From Bacteroidota bacterium (GTDB taxonomy: Bacteria > Bacteroidota > Bacteroidia > NORP154): a DNA stretch of 64,000 nt. Where the stretch lies: the NCBI GenBank assembly GCA_022572355.1, contig JACZWC010000012.1, forward strand, positions 21,793-85,792, given 5' to 3'. Every line of letters begins with the position of its first letter. Position 1 is the stretch's first letter. Of the stretch, positions 44,738-52,782 are shown one piece after another. A program made the translations under genes and the position numbers. The notes under the pieces are model-generated. The model was not told where the DNA came from, did not search any database, and was given only the letters and a program-made list of their open reading frames with translations.

Positions 44738-45241
44738 GGTCTCGCGCTTTTCTTTCCCGGTCAAACTTTTGATCCCCGGAATAATAGCCGGTACCAACCG
44801 CAACATAGGCTTATATAGAACCGATTTTCGCTTTTGTGACTCAGAAAGAATATCGAATCTGGAATCGATAAAATTGAACATCACTAAAAGCACGCTGATC
44901 ATCAATCCATATTTTGCTGCACCCATTACAGATCCTAACAGCTTATTGAAGATTCCCATCGCCACCATATTTATCATCTTCTCCAGGATTTTTGCAACAA
45001 AGTAAACACCAACAACTACGACGATAAAAGTTATGATAAATGAAATTATTCCCAGATACTGTTTGTCCAATTTGAAATTATCTTCGAGCAACGAGGAAGC
45101 AACATCAGAGAACTGAACGCCTATATATATTCCGAGAATTAGAGAGATTAACGAAGCTACTTGAATAATGAGTCCTTTTACAAACCCCCGGTAAAATCCC
45201 CAAAGTATAGGTATGATTATAGCAATATCAATGTAGCTCAT
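44729..45241 (-). CDS. CvpA-family membrane protein
   Basis: A 170-residue inner-membrane protein with four hydrophobic segments (about 3-18, 24-48, 62-85 and 104-128) and the CvpA-family opening MSYIDIAIIIPILWGFYRGFVKGLI. CvpA was named for a role in colicin V production in Escherichia coli, but homologues are widespread envelope proteins with unclear function. The C-terminal 40 residues are charged and predicted cytoplasmic. It overlaps the end of pgk convergently by 9 bases, so transcripts could interact, and it is divergent from the cyclophilin gene. Confidence 0.85.
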   Translation of the reverse strand: MSYIDIAIIIPILWGFYRGFVKGLIIQVASLISLILGIYIGVQFSDVASSLLEDNFKLDKQYLGIISFIITFIVVVVGVYFVAKILEKMINMVAMGIFNKLLGSVMGAAKYGLMISVLLVMFNFIDSRFDILSESQKRKSVLYKPMLRLVPAIIPGIKSLTGKEKRETLA

Positions 45242-45398
45242 TCAAAATAAGACTGCTTGCGGCGAAGATACTAATTGATTTCTTCGACTTAACCCAGCGG
45301 AATCAATTAATTTTACAACTTCTAAATAATAACTAATATTGTGATTATAAAGTGGTCTGATCTTTGATCATCTGAGGAAAACCTTAAAATTTTACATC

Positions 45399-46055
45399 AT
45401 GAGAAATTACATATCCATTTGTTTGTGCCTGATCCTTGCATTAACTGTGTTTCTGCCTACGTCACAGGCCCAGAAATCAATAGCAGGCAAAGATGTGCTG
45501 GTAACAATAACTACAGAATTGGGCATAATTACAGTCAGGCTATACGACAAAACCCCGCTTCACAAAGCCAATTTTTTGAAACACGCAGAATCCGGAGATC
45601 TGAATGGTTCAATATTTCACAGGGTTATTAATCAATTTATGATTCAGGGTGGGGGCAAACCAGGCTCTAATGGCTCGGAGAGTATTGGAAGCACAATACC
45701 CGCCGAATTTATTCCGGAGTACTTTCATAAGAAGGGAGCGCTTTGTGCGGCAAGGATGGGCGACCAAATGAACCCTAAAAAAGAATCGTCCGGTTCTCAA
45801 TTTTATATTGTACATGGCAGGGTTAGTTCCAATGCAGACCTTGATCTCATGCAAAAAAGATCGAGGACAAAATATACCGAGGCCAAACGCAAGGCCTACA
45901 CCACTATCGGAGGAACTCCACACCTTGATGGTGCATACACCGTATTTGGTGAAGTGGTAGATGGAATTGATATTGTCGATAAAATTGCATCTGTTGCCGT
46001 AAACGGTTCGAATCCCGTTACTCCGATCACGATCAAGCTAATGGTTGTTAAATAG
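45399..46055 (+). CDS. Exported cyclophilin-type peptidylprolyl isomerase
   Basis: A 218-residue prolyl cis-trans isomerase with a signal peptide (1-24, ending SQAQ). The cyclophilin fold is recognised by DVLVTITTELGIITVRLYD, FHRVINQFMIQGGG near 73-86 (catalytic Arg in FHR), SSGSQFYIVHG near 129-139, and LDGAYTVFGEVVDGIDIVDKIA near 168-189. An insertion of about 25 residues (KRSRTKYTEAKRKAYTTIGGTPH) lies before the last motif, as in other Bacteroidota exported cyclophilins. It acts in the periplasm on folding proteins. It is followed after 2 bases by pheS, so the two are co-transcribed. Confidence 0.92.
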   Translation: MRNYISICLCLILALTVFLPTSQAQKSIAGKDVLVTITTELGIITVRLYDKTPLHKANFLKHAESGDLNGSIFHRVINQFMIQGGGKPGSNGSESIGSTIPAEFIPEYFHKKGALCAARMGDQMNPKKESSGSQFYIVHGRVSSNADLDLMQKRSRTKYTEAKRKAYTTIGGTPHLDGAYTVFGEVVDGIDIVDKIASVAVNGSNPVTPITIKLMVVK

Positions 46056-46057
46056 CG

Positions 46058-47077
46058 ATGGGTTCCGAAGAGATAGAAGGTTTACTAGAAGAAATAAAAT
46101 CCTTTCAAGCCTCTTCCGCTGCTGAAGTGGAAGAATTCCGTGTGCGCTTTTTGGGCAAAAAAGGTGTTCTGAGAGAGCTGTTCGCTCAATTGAAAGAGGC
46201 TGATGCATCTTCTAAAAAGGAGCTTGGGCAATTGATCAATCAGGTCAAGGAGAGTGCGGAGCAAAAAATTGCCGCGTTAAAAAATGCGGGCATTGAAGAA
46301 GGCAGCTTGATTGATGTCCTAGATCTTACACTTCCTGGAGTAGCTCAGAATTTAGGAACAAGACATCCCATATCCATCATTAAAAACAGGATGTGCGAGA
46401 TTTTCGAAAAGATTGGATTCAATATTTCTGAAGGGCCTGAAATTGAAACAGATTGGTACAACTTCACTGCTCTTAATATTCCTGAGGATCATCCTGCCAG
46501 AGATATGCAGGATACTTTTTTCCTGCAAACTAACCCTGACATTCTCCTCAGAACACATACTTCTCCGCAACAGATACGCGTAATGGAAAGTACCAAGCCC
46601 CCTATTAGGATCATCTGTCCGGGAAGAGTATATAGAAATGAAACAATTTCTGCTCGTGCACATTGTATATTTCATCAAATCGAAGGACTTTACATCGACG
46701 AGAATGTTTCATTTGCTGATTTAAAGCAAACTCTTTTTCACTTTACAAAAGAAATGTTTGGAAAGGAAACGAAAACCCGGTTCAGGCCTTCCTATTTTCC
46801 TTTTACAGAGCCTTCTGCTGAAATGGATATTTCCTGTTTGATTTGTAAGGGCAAAGGTTGTTCCGTATGCAAAAACAGTGGATGGGTAGAAATTCTCGGC
46901 TGTGGAATGGTAGACCCGGCAGTACTGGAGAATTGCAATATTGATAGTACCAAATACTCTGGATTCGCATTTGGATTGGGAGTTGAGCGGCCGGCAATGC
47001 TGACTTACCGAATTAACGACATCAGGCTATTTTTCGAGAATGATATCCGCTTTTTGAAACAATTTCAATCAGCATAA
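46058..47077 (+). CDS. pheS: Phenylalanyl-tRNA synthetase alpha subunit
   Basis: The 339-residue catalytic subunit of the alpha2beta2 enzyme that charges tRNA-Phe. An N-terminal coiled coil (about 1-85) binds tRNA; the class II core has motif 1 and 2 (PLHTHTSPQQIRVME-like RTHTSPQQIRVME; CPGRVYRNETISARAHCIFHQIEGLYID) and motif 3 (SGFAFGLGVERPAMLTY). A Cys-rich stretch (CLICKGKGCSVC, near 262-273) is common in Bacteroidota PheS. It follows the cyclophilin gene by 2 bases. The beta subunit, pheT, is not in the window. Confidence 0.95.
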   Translation: MGSEEIEGLLEEIKSFQASSAAEVEEFRVRFLGKKGVLRELFAQLKEADASSKKELGQLINQVKESAEQKIAALKNAGIEEGSLIDVLDLTLPGVAQNLGTRHPISIIKNRMCEIFEKIGFNISEGPEIETDWYNFTALNIPEDHPARDMQDTFFLQTNPDILLRTHTSPQQIRVMESTKPPIRIICPGRVYRNETISARAHCIFHQIEGLYIDENVSFADLKQTLFHFTKEMFGKETKTRFRPSYFPFTEPSAEMDISCLICKGKGCSVCKNSGWVEILGCGMVDPAVLENCNIDSTKYSGFAFGLGVERPAMLTYRINDIRLFFENDIRFLKQFQSA

Positions 47078-47092
47078 TAAGTCCTTCTTTCT

Positions 47093-48511
47093 TTAGTCCA
47101 CTTTGCTGAGCTTGAGCATATTGGACTTTCCCTTCTCACCTATTGGCATGCTCGCGATGTTGATAATGAGGTCCCCTGTTTTTACCAATTTCTCCTTCTT
47201 CAGTTGCTTCATAATATCCGCAATGGTCTCATCGGTTCCTGTGAATTTTTCATAGTAGAATCCCCTCACGCCCCAGATAAGGCTTAACATATTTAGTATA
47301 GACCTGTTCGCCGTAAAAACAAATGTATTGGCGGAGGGGCGGTAACTCGATACTTTTCTTCCAGTATATCCGGAAAATGACATGGTTACAATTGCTTTGG
47401 CATTTACTCTTCTCGCCAGGGTATTCGCATTAAAGCAAATTGAATCTGAAATATATCTTTTGTCATTGGGGTCAGGGTAGGCATATTGGTGATAAATGTC
47501 CTCAAACGATTCCGCTTCCTTAACGATTTTATGGATTGCTTTTATCACTTCAACGGGATGTTTACCTAAGGATGTTTCTGCGCTGAGCATAACTGCGTCA
47601 GCCCCATCCATCACAGAATTCGCAACATCATTCACATCCGCTCTTGAAGGAGTAAGGCTTGTCATCATGCTCTCCATTAGTTGCGTAGCAATAATCACAG
47701 GTTTGGATGCCTGTCTTGCTTTTTTCACAATTCGCTTCTGAATCAACGGGACACTTTGCATTGGTATTTCTACACCCAGATCTCCACGAGCAACCATTAT
47801 TCCATCCGCAGCTTCTATGATTGTATCAATGTTGTCAATTGCCTGCGGTTTCTCAATTTTCGCAATAACCTTGGCTGTGCTTTTTCGTTTTTCTATAATT
47901 TTTTTTACCCGTTTAATACCTGCGGCAGTACGAACAAAGGAGAGCGCAATCCACTCGATCTTATGTTTAAGGGCAAAGTCAAGGTCCTTCAAATCCTTCT
48001 TTGTAACACTGGGTAAGGAAATGTTCGTATTGGGTAAATTAAATCCTTTATTTGAGAATAGCGTACCGCCCTGAACAATCTTGGCTCTAATGCTTTTCTT
48101 CTTGTCTGTACTTAATACCTCTAGCACAATTTTTCCATCGTCTATTTTAATGTCGTCTCCTTTTTTTACATCTCTGGCTAAGTTTGAGTAATTAATTGAC
48201 AGCTTCGTTTCGTTTCCAATAGATTTATCTGTTGTGAGAATCAATTCCCTACCCGTTACCAGTTCAATACTATCATTTTCAACTTCTCCAACCCTTAATT
48301 TAGGCCCTTGCAGGTCAGCTATTATTGCGGTGTGGTTATTATACTTGTCATTTAAAGCGCGAACGATTTTTATTACCTTTTCATATTCTTCATGCGTGCC
48401 ATGAGAAAAATTCAATCTACAAACGTTCACTCCGGCCCTAATCAGCTGGGTTAACGTACTCTTTGCATAGGATGCAGGGCCTATTGTTGCAACAATTTTT
48501 GTTTTATTCAT
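47093..48511 (-). CDS. pyk: Pyruvate kinase
   Basis: Transfers phosphate from phosphoenolpyruvate to ADP, the last step of glycolysis. The 472-residue sequence begins MNKTKIVATIGPAS, has CRLNFSHG near 31-38, the ADIQGP-type ADLQGPKLRVG near 65-75, the active-site segment IAKIEKPQAIDNIDTI near 214-229 with the catalytic Lys, and MVARGDLGVEIP and TQLMESM in the barrel. The B domain (about 80-165) and C-terminal regulatory domain are complete, ending in IGEKGKSNMLKLSKVD. It is the last gene of the acpP-fabF-rnc-IPExxxVDY-pyk run, a common Bacteroidota order, and is convergent with pheS 15 bases away. Confidence 0.96.
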   Translation of the reverse strand: MNKTKIVATIGPASYAKSTLTQLIRAGVNVCRLNFSHGTHEEYEKVIKIVRALNDKYNNHTAIIADLQGPKLRVGEVENDSIELVTGRELILTTDKSIGNETKLSINYSNLARDVKKGDDIKIDDGKIVLEVLSTDKKKSIRAKIVQGGTLFSNKGFNLPNTNISLPSVTKKDLKDLDFALKHKIEWIALSFVRTAAGIKRVKKIIEKRKSTAKVIAKIEKPQAIDNIDTIIEAADGIMVARGDLGVEIPMQSVPLIQKRIVKKARQASKPVIIATQLMESMMTSLTPSRADVNDVANSVMDGADAVMLSAETSLGKHPVEVIKAIHKIVKEAESFEDIYHQYAYPDPNDKRYISDSICFNANTLARRVNAKAIVTMSFSGYTGRKVSSYRPSANTFVFTANRSILNMLSLIWGVRGFYYEKFTGTDETIADIMKQLKKEKLVKTGDLIINIASMPIGEKGKSNMLKLSKVD

Positions 48512-48532
48512 GTGCTTTCACCATTACTGATA

Positions 48533-49000
48533 TTAGTCGTTCATTATTAGAAATTCCTTGGATTTAAGTTTATTTGCATCGATGCTAAAGGCCGTTTGAA
48601 CATTTGTCATTTTACGAATGTTGCTGAGTATTTTATTACCGAAAGCCTGGTTGTAGACCCCTCTGATTATTAAAAAGTAATCCGCTTGCTTTTGTTCTGG
48701 AATCAGTAATCCGCCATCGCTCTTATTCGAAACAAGATCATATTCAATGCCCTTCTCCTCATCACTGTGTCTGTAATGAGAATATGACTGATTCGGGCCA
48801 TCATCCTCTGGGACAATTAATTCACTTTCCTCATGAACAGACTTTATCACATTTTGTTTCAAAACATCATCAATTCGGCAGAGATTTAACCCTAATTCTT
48901 TATTTAATTCCCAGCCGAGCTTATAATCCTTAGATGGAGAACTTATCCCTATTAGTATAAAATCAAATTCATATTCGACTGTTAGTATCTGGGTGCTCAT
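48533..49000 (-). CDS. IPExxxVDY family protein
   Basis: A 155-residue cytoplasmic protein of the Bacteroidota-specific IPExxxVDY family. The naming motif appears as IPEQKQADY at residues 100-108, with Ala in place of Val. It has an LGWELNKELGLNL stretch near 28-40 and ends with a Lys-rich tail. Function is unknown; its constant placement between rnc and pyk suggests a housekeeping role in RNA or metabolism, which is inference. It is 15 bases downstream of rnc and 21 bases upstream of pyk. Confidence 0.85.
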   Translation of the reverse strand: MSTQILTVEYEFDFILIGISSPSKDYKLGWELNKELGLNLCRIDDVLKQNVIKSVHEESELIVPEDDGPNQSYSHYRHSDEEKGIEYDLVSNKSDGGLLIPEQKQADYFLIIRGVYNQAFGNKILSNIRKMTNVQTAFSIDANKLKSKEFLIMND

Positions 49001-49015
49001 ATTAACTCAAAAACT

Positions 49016-49738
49016 CTAATCATCAGATTGAAGCGTTTCTTGCGTTGCTTCAGCTGCCCTTTGTTCAGCTCTTTTCTTAGATCTGCTTTCTGCAATACCA
49101 AATCCCTCGTTATCTATAAAGACCTGGATTTTGAATAGTGTATTCTGCCCCTGGCCCCTTTCCTCCAGCACTTTGAACTCAATTTCCTTTTTCCTCTTTT
49201 GACACCAGTCAATTATTTTGCCTTTAAAGTTAAACTCTATTGCTTCCATTTCATCCAAATCCACATGTATTTTCATAATGCGATCTATCATAAAGCGCTT
49301 TGCCCCCTTTATTCCCTTATCCAGGTATATTGCTCCGACAAGCGCCTCAAAAACATCTCCGCATATGGACTTGCTTCTCGATTCATTATTTTCATGTAGA
49401 TAGTAGTCGAGGCCGAGCTTTAACCCGAGCTTATTCAGTTGATTTCTGCTGACCAGTTTTGCTCTCATTTCCGTTAAGAATCCCTCGTCTCTATATGGGT
49501 AGACTTTGAACAGGTGCTCCGCAATCACTGTATTAATAACAGCGTCGCCCAAAAACTCTAATCGCTCATTATTTCCAGCGCTGTTTGTATTAGATTCTGT
49601 AGATGACGATTTGTACGTAAAAGCAAGCTTATAGAGGGAAATATTACCCGGATAGAAGCCTATAATTCTTTTTAAAGAATTGTATAGCTTTCGGTCTTTT
49701 GACCAACTAATAACAATTGGTTTGATTATAGACACCAA
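49016..49738 (-). CDS. rnc: Ribonuclease III
   Basis: Cleaves double-stranded RNA in rRNA and mRNA processing. The 240-residue protein has the signature NERLEFLGD at 58-66 (acidic residues Glu61 and Asp65 bind the metal), a second acidic motif GDVFEALVGAIYLDKG near 127-142, and a C-terminal double-stranded-RNA-binding domain (about 170-237, with KIQVFIDNEGFGIAESRSKKRAEQRAAEATQ at its core, split by the beta hairpin). The N-terminal ~25 residues extend beyond the E. coli enzyme, usual for the phylum. It is 68 bases after fabF. Confidence 0.95.
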   Translation of the reverse strand: MVSIIKPIVISWSKDRKLYNSLKRIIGFYPGNISLYKLAFTYKSSSTESNTNSAGNNERLEFLGDAVINTVIAEHLFKVYPYRDEGFLTEMRAKLVSRNQLNKLGLKLGLDYYLHENNESRSKSICGDVFEALVGAIYLDKGIKGAKRFMIDRIMKIHVDLDEMEAIEFNFKGKIIDWCQKRKKEIEFKVLEERGQGQNTLFKIQVFIDNEGFGIAESRSKKRAEQRAAEATQETLQSDD

Positions 49739-49806
49739 TGTTTATTGAGTTAATTCTAAAATCCACAGAGTTATTACAGGATTGAGTTCCGGTCAGTAAT
49801 TTTGCG

Positions 49807-51060
49807 CTAACTCTCGTACTTCTTGAAAATTACAGTTGCATTATGTCCACCAAATCCAAATGTATTGCTGATAGCAGCACGAACTTCTTTTTTCTCAGCT
49901 TTATTAAATGTGAAATTCAACTTAGAGTCTATTTCCGGGTCGTAAGTACTGTGGTTTATAGTGGGTGGAATAACTCCATCTACAATTGCCATAATACATG
50001 CTATCGCTTCGATTGCTCCCGCAGCACCTAATAAATGGCCTGTCATTGATTTAGTTGCACTAATATTCAGATTGTAAGCACTTTCGCCAAACACAGCTAT
50101 AATAGCCTTGGTTTCAGAGATGTCACCAAGTGGCGTTGACGTACCGTGTACGTTGATATAGTCTATCTCATCCAAATTATTCCCGAAATCAGCTAAGGCG
50201 CTTTTCATAACGCTTATTGCTCCAAGTCCCTCCGGATGTGGTGCTGTAATGTGATAAGCGTCTGCAGACAAACCCGTTCCCACCAATTCAGCATATATTT
50301 TTACACCACGATTTTTCGCGTGCTCCAGCTCTTCGAGCACTATTGAACCCGATCCTTCCCCCAAAACAAAACCGTCACGATTTAAGTCGAATGGCCTTGA
50401 CGCTGTTTCATAATTCTCATTATTCAACGATAATGCGTGCATCGCGTTAAAGCCTCCGACTCCTGCTTCGTTTATCGCTGCCTCCGAACCCCCCGTAACA
50501 ATCGCATCGGCCTTATTCAGCCTGATGTAATTATAGGCATCTGTCAATGCGTGCGAGGAAGAAGCGCAAGCGGAAACCGTTGTAAAGTTAGGCCCCCTGA
50601 ATCCATACTTTATCGATATATGGCCAGAAGCTATATCAGCGATCATTTTCGGAATGAAGAATGGATTAAACCTCGGAGTACCGTCGCCGTTTGCAAAGTT
50701 TATACATTCAGTAAAGAATGTGGCTAACCCGCCTATTCCAACACCTAATATTACTCCTACTCGATCATAATCAAATTCTTTCTCGTTGATCCCGCAATCC
50801 GCTACAGATTCCGCGGCCGCAACGAGGGCGAACTGTGCGTAAAGATCCAATTTCCTGCCTTCTTTTCTTTCGAAATGATCTTCGATATTGTAGTTCTTTA
50901 CTTCACAGGCGAACTTGGTCTTAAATTTCGATGTGTCGAAACGAGTGATCAGCGCGGCGCCACTTACTCCGTCTTGTAAGTTTCGCCAGTAATCAGTTAG
51001 ATTGTTTCCTATTGGAGTTAAGGCACCAAGACCTGTAACCACTACACGTCTTAACTGCAT
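49807..51060 (-). CDS. fabF: Beta-ketoacyl-ACP synthase II
   Basis: Condenses malonyl-ACP with acyl-ACP in fatty acid elongation. The 417-residue thiolase-fold enzyme has the catalytic triad Cys165 (SACASS), His305 (VHGTSTP) and His342 (TGHLLGAAGA), and the N-terminal start RRVVVTGLGALTPIGN. Length is standard for FabF. It is 15 bases behind acpP, so carrier and condensing enzyme are made together, and it is followed by rnc. The lipid pathway's other Fab genes are not in the window. Confidence 0.96.
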   Translation of the reverse strand: MQLRRVVVTGLGALTPIGNNLTDYWRNLQDGVSGAALITRFDTSKFKTKFACEVKNYNIEDHFERKEGRKLDLYAQFALVAAAESVADCGINEKEFDYDRVGVILGVGIGGLATFFTECINFANGDGTPRFNPFFIPKMIADIASGHISIKYGFRGPNFTTVSACASSSHALTDAYNYIRLNKADAIVTGGSEAAINEAGVGGFNAMHALSLNNENYETASRPFDLNRDGFVLGEGSGSIVLEELEHAKNRGVKIYAELVGTGLSADAYHITAPHPEGLGAISVMKSALADFGNNLDEIDYINVHGTSTPLGDISETKAIIAVFGESAYNLNISATKSMTGHLLGAAGAIEAIACIMAIVDGVIPPTINHSTYDPEIDSKLNFTFNKAEKKEVRAAISNTFGFGGHNATVIFKKYES

Positions 51061-51075
51061 CTGATGTGGGAAGGT

Positions 51076-51312
51076 TTACTTGGTATTATCTTCGATGTAA
51101 GCGATTGCTTCTCCTACCGTGCTAATTTTTTCGGCCTGATCGTCAGGAATAGCAATGTTGAATTCTTTTTCAAACTCCATGATTAATTCTACAGTATCCA
51201 GGGAGTCAGCGCCTAAATCATTGGTAAAACTTGATTCTGGTGTAACCTCACTTTCGTCTACTCCTAATTTATCAACGATTATCGCCTTTACTTGAGATGC
51301 TACGTCTGCCAT
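51076..51312 (-). CDS. acpP: Acyl carrier protein
   Basis: A 78-residue acidic carrier that holds growing fatty acids on a 4'-phosphopantetheine attached to Ser37 (GADSLD motif, 34-39). The rest of the four-helix bundle (helix [14 protein letters not shown]) is standard. It is the first gene of the fabF operon, with a leader of about 150 bases without another gene. No exact promoter element was found in it; a near-match CAAAGAAATA on the plus strand was not counted. Confidence 0.97.
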   Translation of the reverse strand: MADVASQVKAIIVDKLGVDESEVTPESSFTNDLGADSLDTVELIMEFEKEFNIAIPDDQAEKISTVGEAIAYIEDNTK

Positions 51313-51466
51313 GATATTGGTTTTGTTACCTGTAATTAAACAAGCTAGTTTATTTTTTTTATAAGAGGTGCAAAGAAATACAATTTATAGTTTAAAACCA
51401 ATGATTATTTAAAAATTTAAAAGTAGTTCAAAGAAGATAGTTTATCTCGATCAATGGCGATGCTTT

Positions 51467-52129
51467 TTAGAAATATGAGATTATTTCCTTCAATGGTTTC
51501 CTTTTAATGTCTGGCACCTCAGCATCATCTTTTGGATAGCCTACCGGAATCAATAAAAATGCTCTCTCGCTCTCCGGCCTGTTCATAATCCTGGCTAAAA
51601 AATTCATCGGACTCGGTGTATGGGTCAGGGAAACCAGCCCTGCATTATGGATCGCGGCTAACAACATGCCAGTAGCAATCCCTACTGATTCATTAACATA
51701 GTAATTGTTGTGCTTCTCACCTCCAGTTTTTTCATATACTTTTTTAAAAACAACAATGATCCAGGGGGCTACTTCAATAAATGGCTTGTTCCAATCGGTA
51801 CCAAAGGGATTCAGATCACGCAACCAACGCTGGCTCATACGCCCGGAGTAATTTTCTCTTTCTTCTGCTTCAGCTGCCTCCCTTATCTGCCTCTTAATTT
51901 TCGGGTCTCTTACCAAGCAAAATGTCCACGGCTGTTTGTGTGCTCCTGATGGTGCCGTGCCGGCTGTTTTTATAATGTTCTCCATTATTTCTTTCGGAAC
52001 ATCCTTATCGGAAAATTCTCGAACGCTCCTCCTCTGATCCATCAGATCATAATAATCCTTACTGTTCTTCAGCATTTCTACCTCAGAAAGCGGGGTAAAT
52101 TCCAGTTTCTTAAAATTCGCTTTTGACAT
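51467..52129 (-). CDS. Iodotyrosine deiodinase-like flavin nitroreductase
   Basis: A 220-residue FMN enzyme of the nitroreductase fold that matches the iodotyrosine deiodinase (IYD) branch. It has RRSVR at 33-37 for FMN phosphate binding, AGTAPSGAH...PWTF, and RRP-type NRPESE...LLIPVGYP..DAEVPDIKRKPL near the C-terminus. The three residues that grip the amino-acid zwitterion of the halotyrosine in mammalian IYD (Glu-x3-Tyr and a Lys 21 residues later) are present as Glu90, Tyr94 and Lys115. I start at 52129: an in-frame ATG at 52201 would add 24 residues and cover the purN promoter, and the family's N-terminus begins near here. Substrate in this organism is not known; halotyrosines or related phenols are the inference. 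Confidence 0.85.
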   Translation of the reverse strand: MSKANFKKLEFTPLSEVEMLKNSKDYYDLMDQRRSVREFSDKDVPKEIMENIIKTAGTAPSGAHKQPWTFCLVRDPKIKRQIREAAEAEERENYSGRMSQRWLRDLNPFGTDWNKPFIEVAPWIIVVFKKVYEKTGGEKHNNYYVNESVGIATGMLLAAIHNAGLVSLTHTPSPMNFLARIMNRPESERAFLLIPVGYPKDDAEVPDIKRKPLKEIISYF

Positions 52130-52163
52130 TGATGCGAATATACTAATTTGATCAAGGTCATTT

Positions 52164-52194
52164 TTTGTCATACCATAATCATTACATACATTTG
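52164..52194 (+). promoter_or_regulatory. Promoter of purN
   Basis: TTTG (52164-52167), 19 bases, then TACATTTG (52187-52194) exactly matches the Bacteroidota TTTG / TAnnTTTG promoter, 23 bases before the purN ATG at 52218. It lies between purN and the divergent deiodinase-like gene and argues that the latter starts at 52129 rather than 52201. Confidence 0.6.
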
Positions 52195-52217
52195 AATACA
52201 ATCAATGGAATAATCCT

Positions 52218-52775
52218 ATGAAGAGAATTGCCATTTTTGCTTCCGGTTCGGGCACCAACACAGAGGTAATAATTCATCATTTTAAAGCGGATACTTCTGG
52301 GGAGGTTGTTCTAATTGTTTCTAATAAGGTTGAAAACCGCGTTGTTTCCCGTGCCCAAAATCACAATATTCCATATCATATTTTAGACCGGGTTGTTTTC
52401 ACAGAAGGAAGAGGACTGCTCGATGTGCTGGACAAACACAAGGTCACTTTTATCGTGTTAGCTGGGTTTATGTGGTTGATTCCCGGTTATCTGACAGATA
52501 CATTTCAAGGGAGAATAATTAATATTCATCCTGCTTTACTACCGAAATATGGTGGAAAAGGCATGTACGGTATGCATGTACATCGTGCCGTACTGGAGGC
52601 TAAGGAAGTTGAGTCTGGAATTACCATACATCACGTAAATGAAAATTATGACGAAGGTCAAATTATTTTCCAGGCAACATGTCAGGTACATGCTTCAGAT
52701 ACTCCCGAATCATTAGCCAAAAAAATCCACGCCCTGGAGCATGAGCACTACGCCAACGTGATTGCGGGTTTGTAA
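52218..52775 (+). CDS. purN: Phosphoribosylglycinamide formyltransferase
   Basis: Third step of de novo purine synthesis: adds a formyl group from 10-formyl-tetrahydrofolate to GAR. The 185-residue protein starts MKRIAIFASGSGTN, the GAR phosphate-binding loop, and has the catalytic residues Asn102, His104 (NIHPALLP) and Asp145 (NENYDEGQII). Length is standard for the short PurN enzyme. It is a single gene with its own promoter, convergent with the LutB-like gene 7 bases away. Confidence 0.95.
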   Translation: MKRIAIFASGSGTNTEVIIHHFKADTSGEVVLIVSNKVENRVVSRAQNHNIPYHILDRVVFTEGRGLLDVLDKHKVTFIVLAGFMWLIPGYLTDTFQGRIINIHPALLPKYGGKGMYGMHVHRAVLEAKEVESGITIHHVNENYDEGQIIFQATCQVHASDTPESLAKKIHALEHEHYANVIAGL

Positions 52776-52782
52776 GCCTGAT

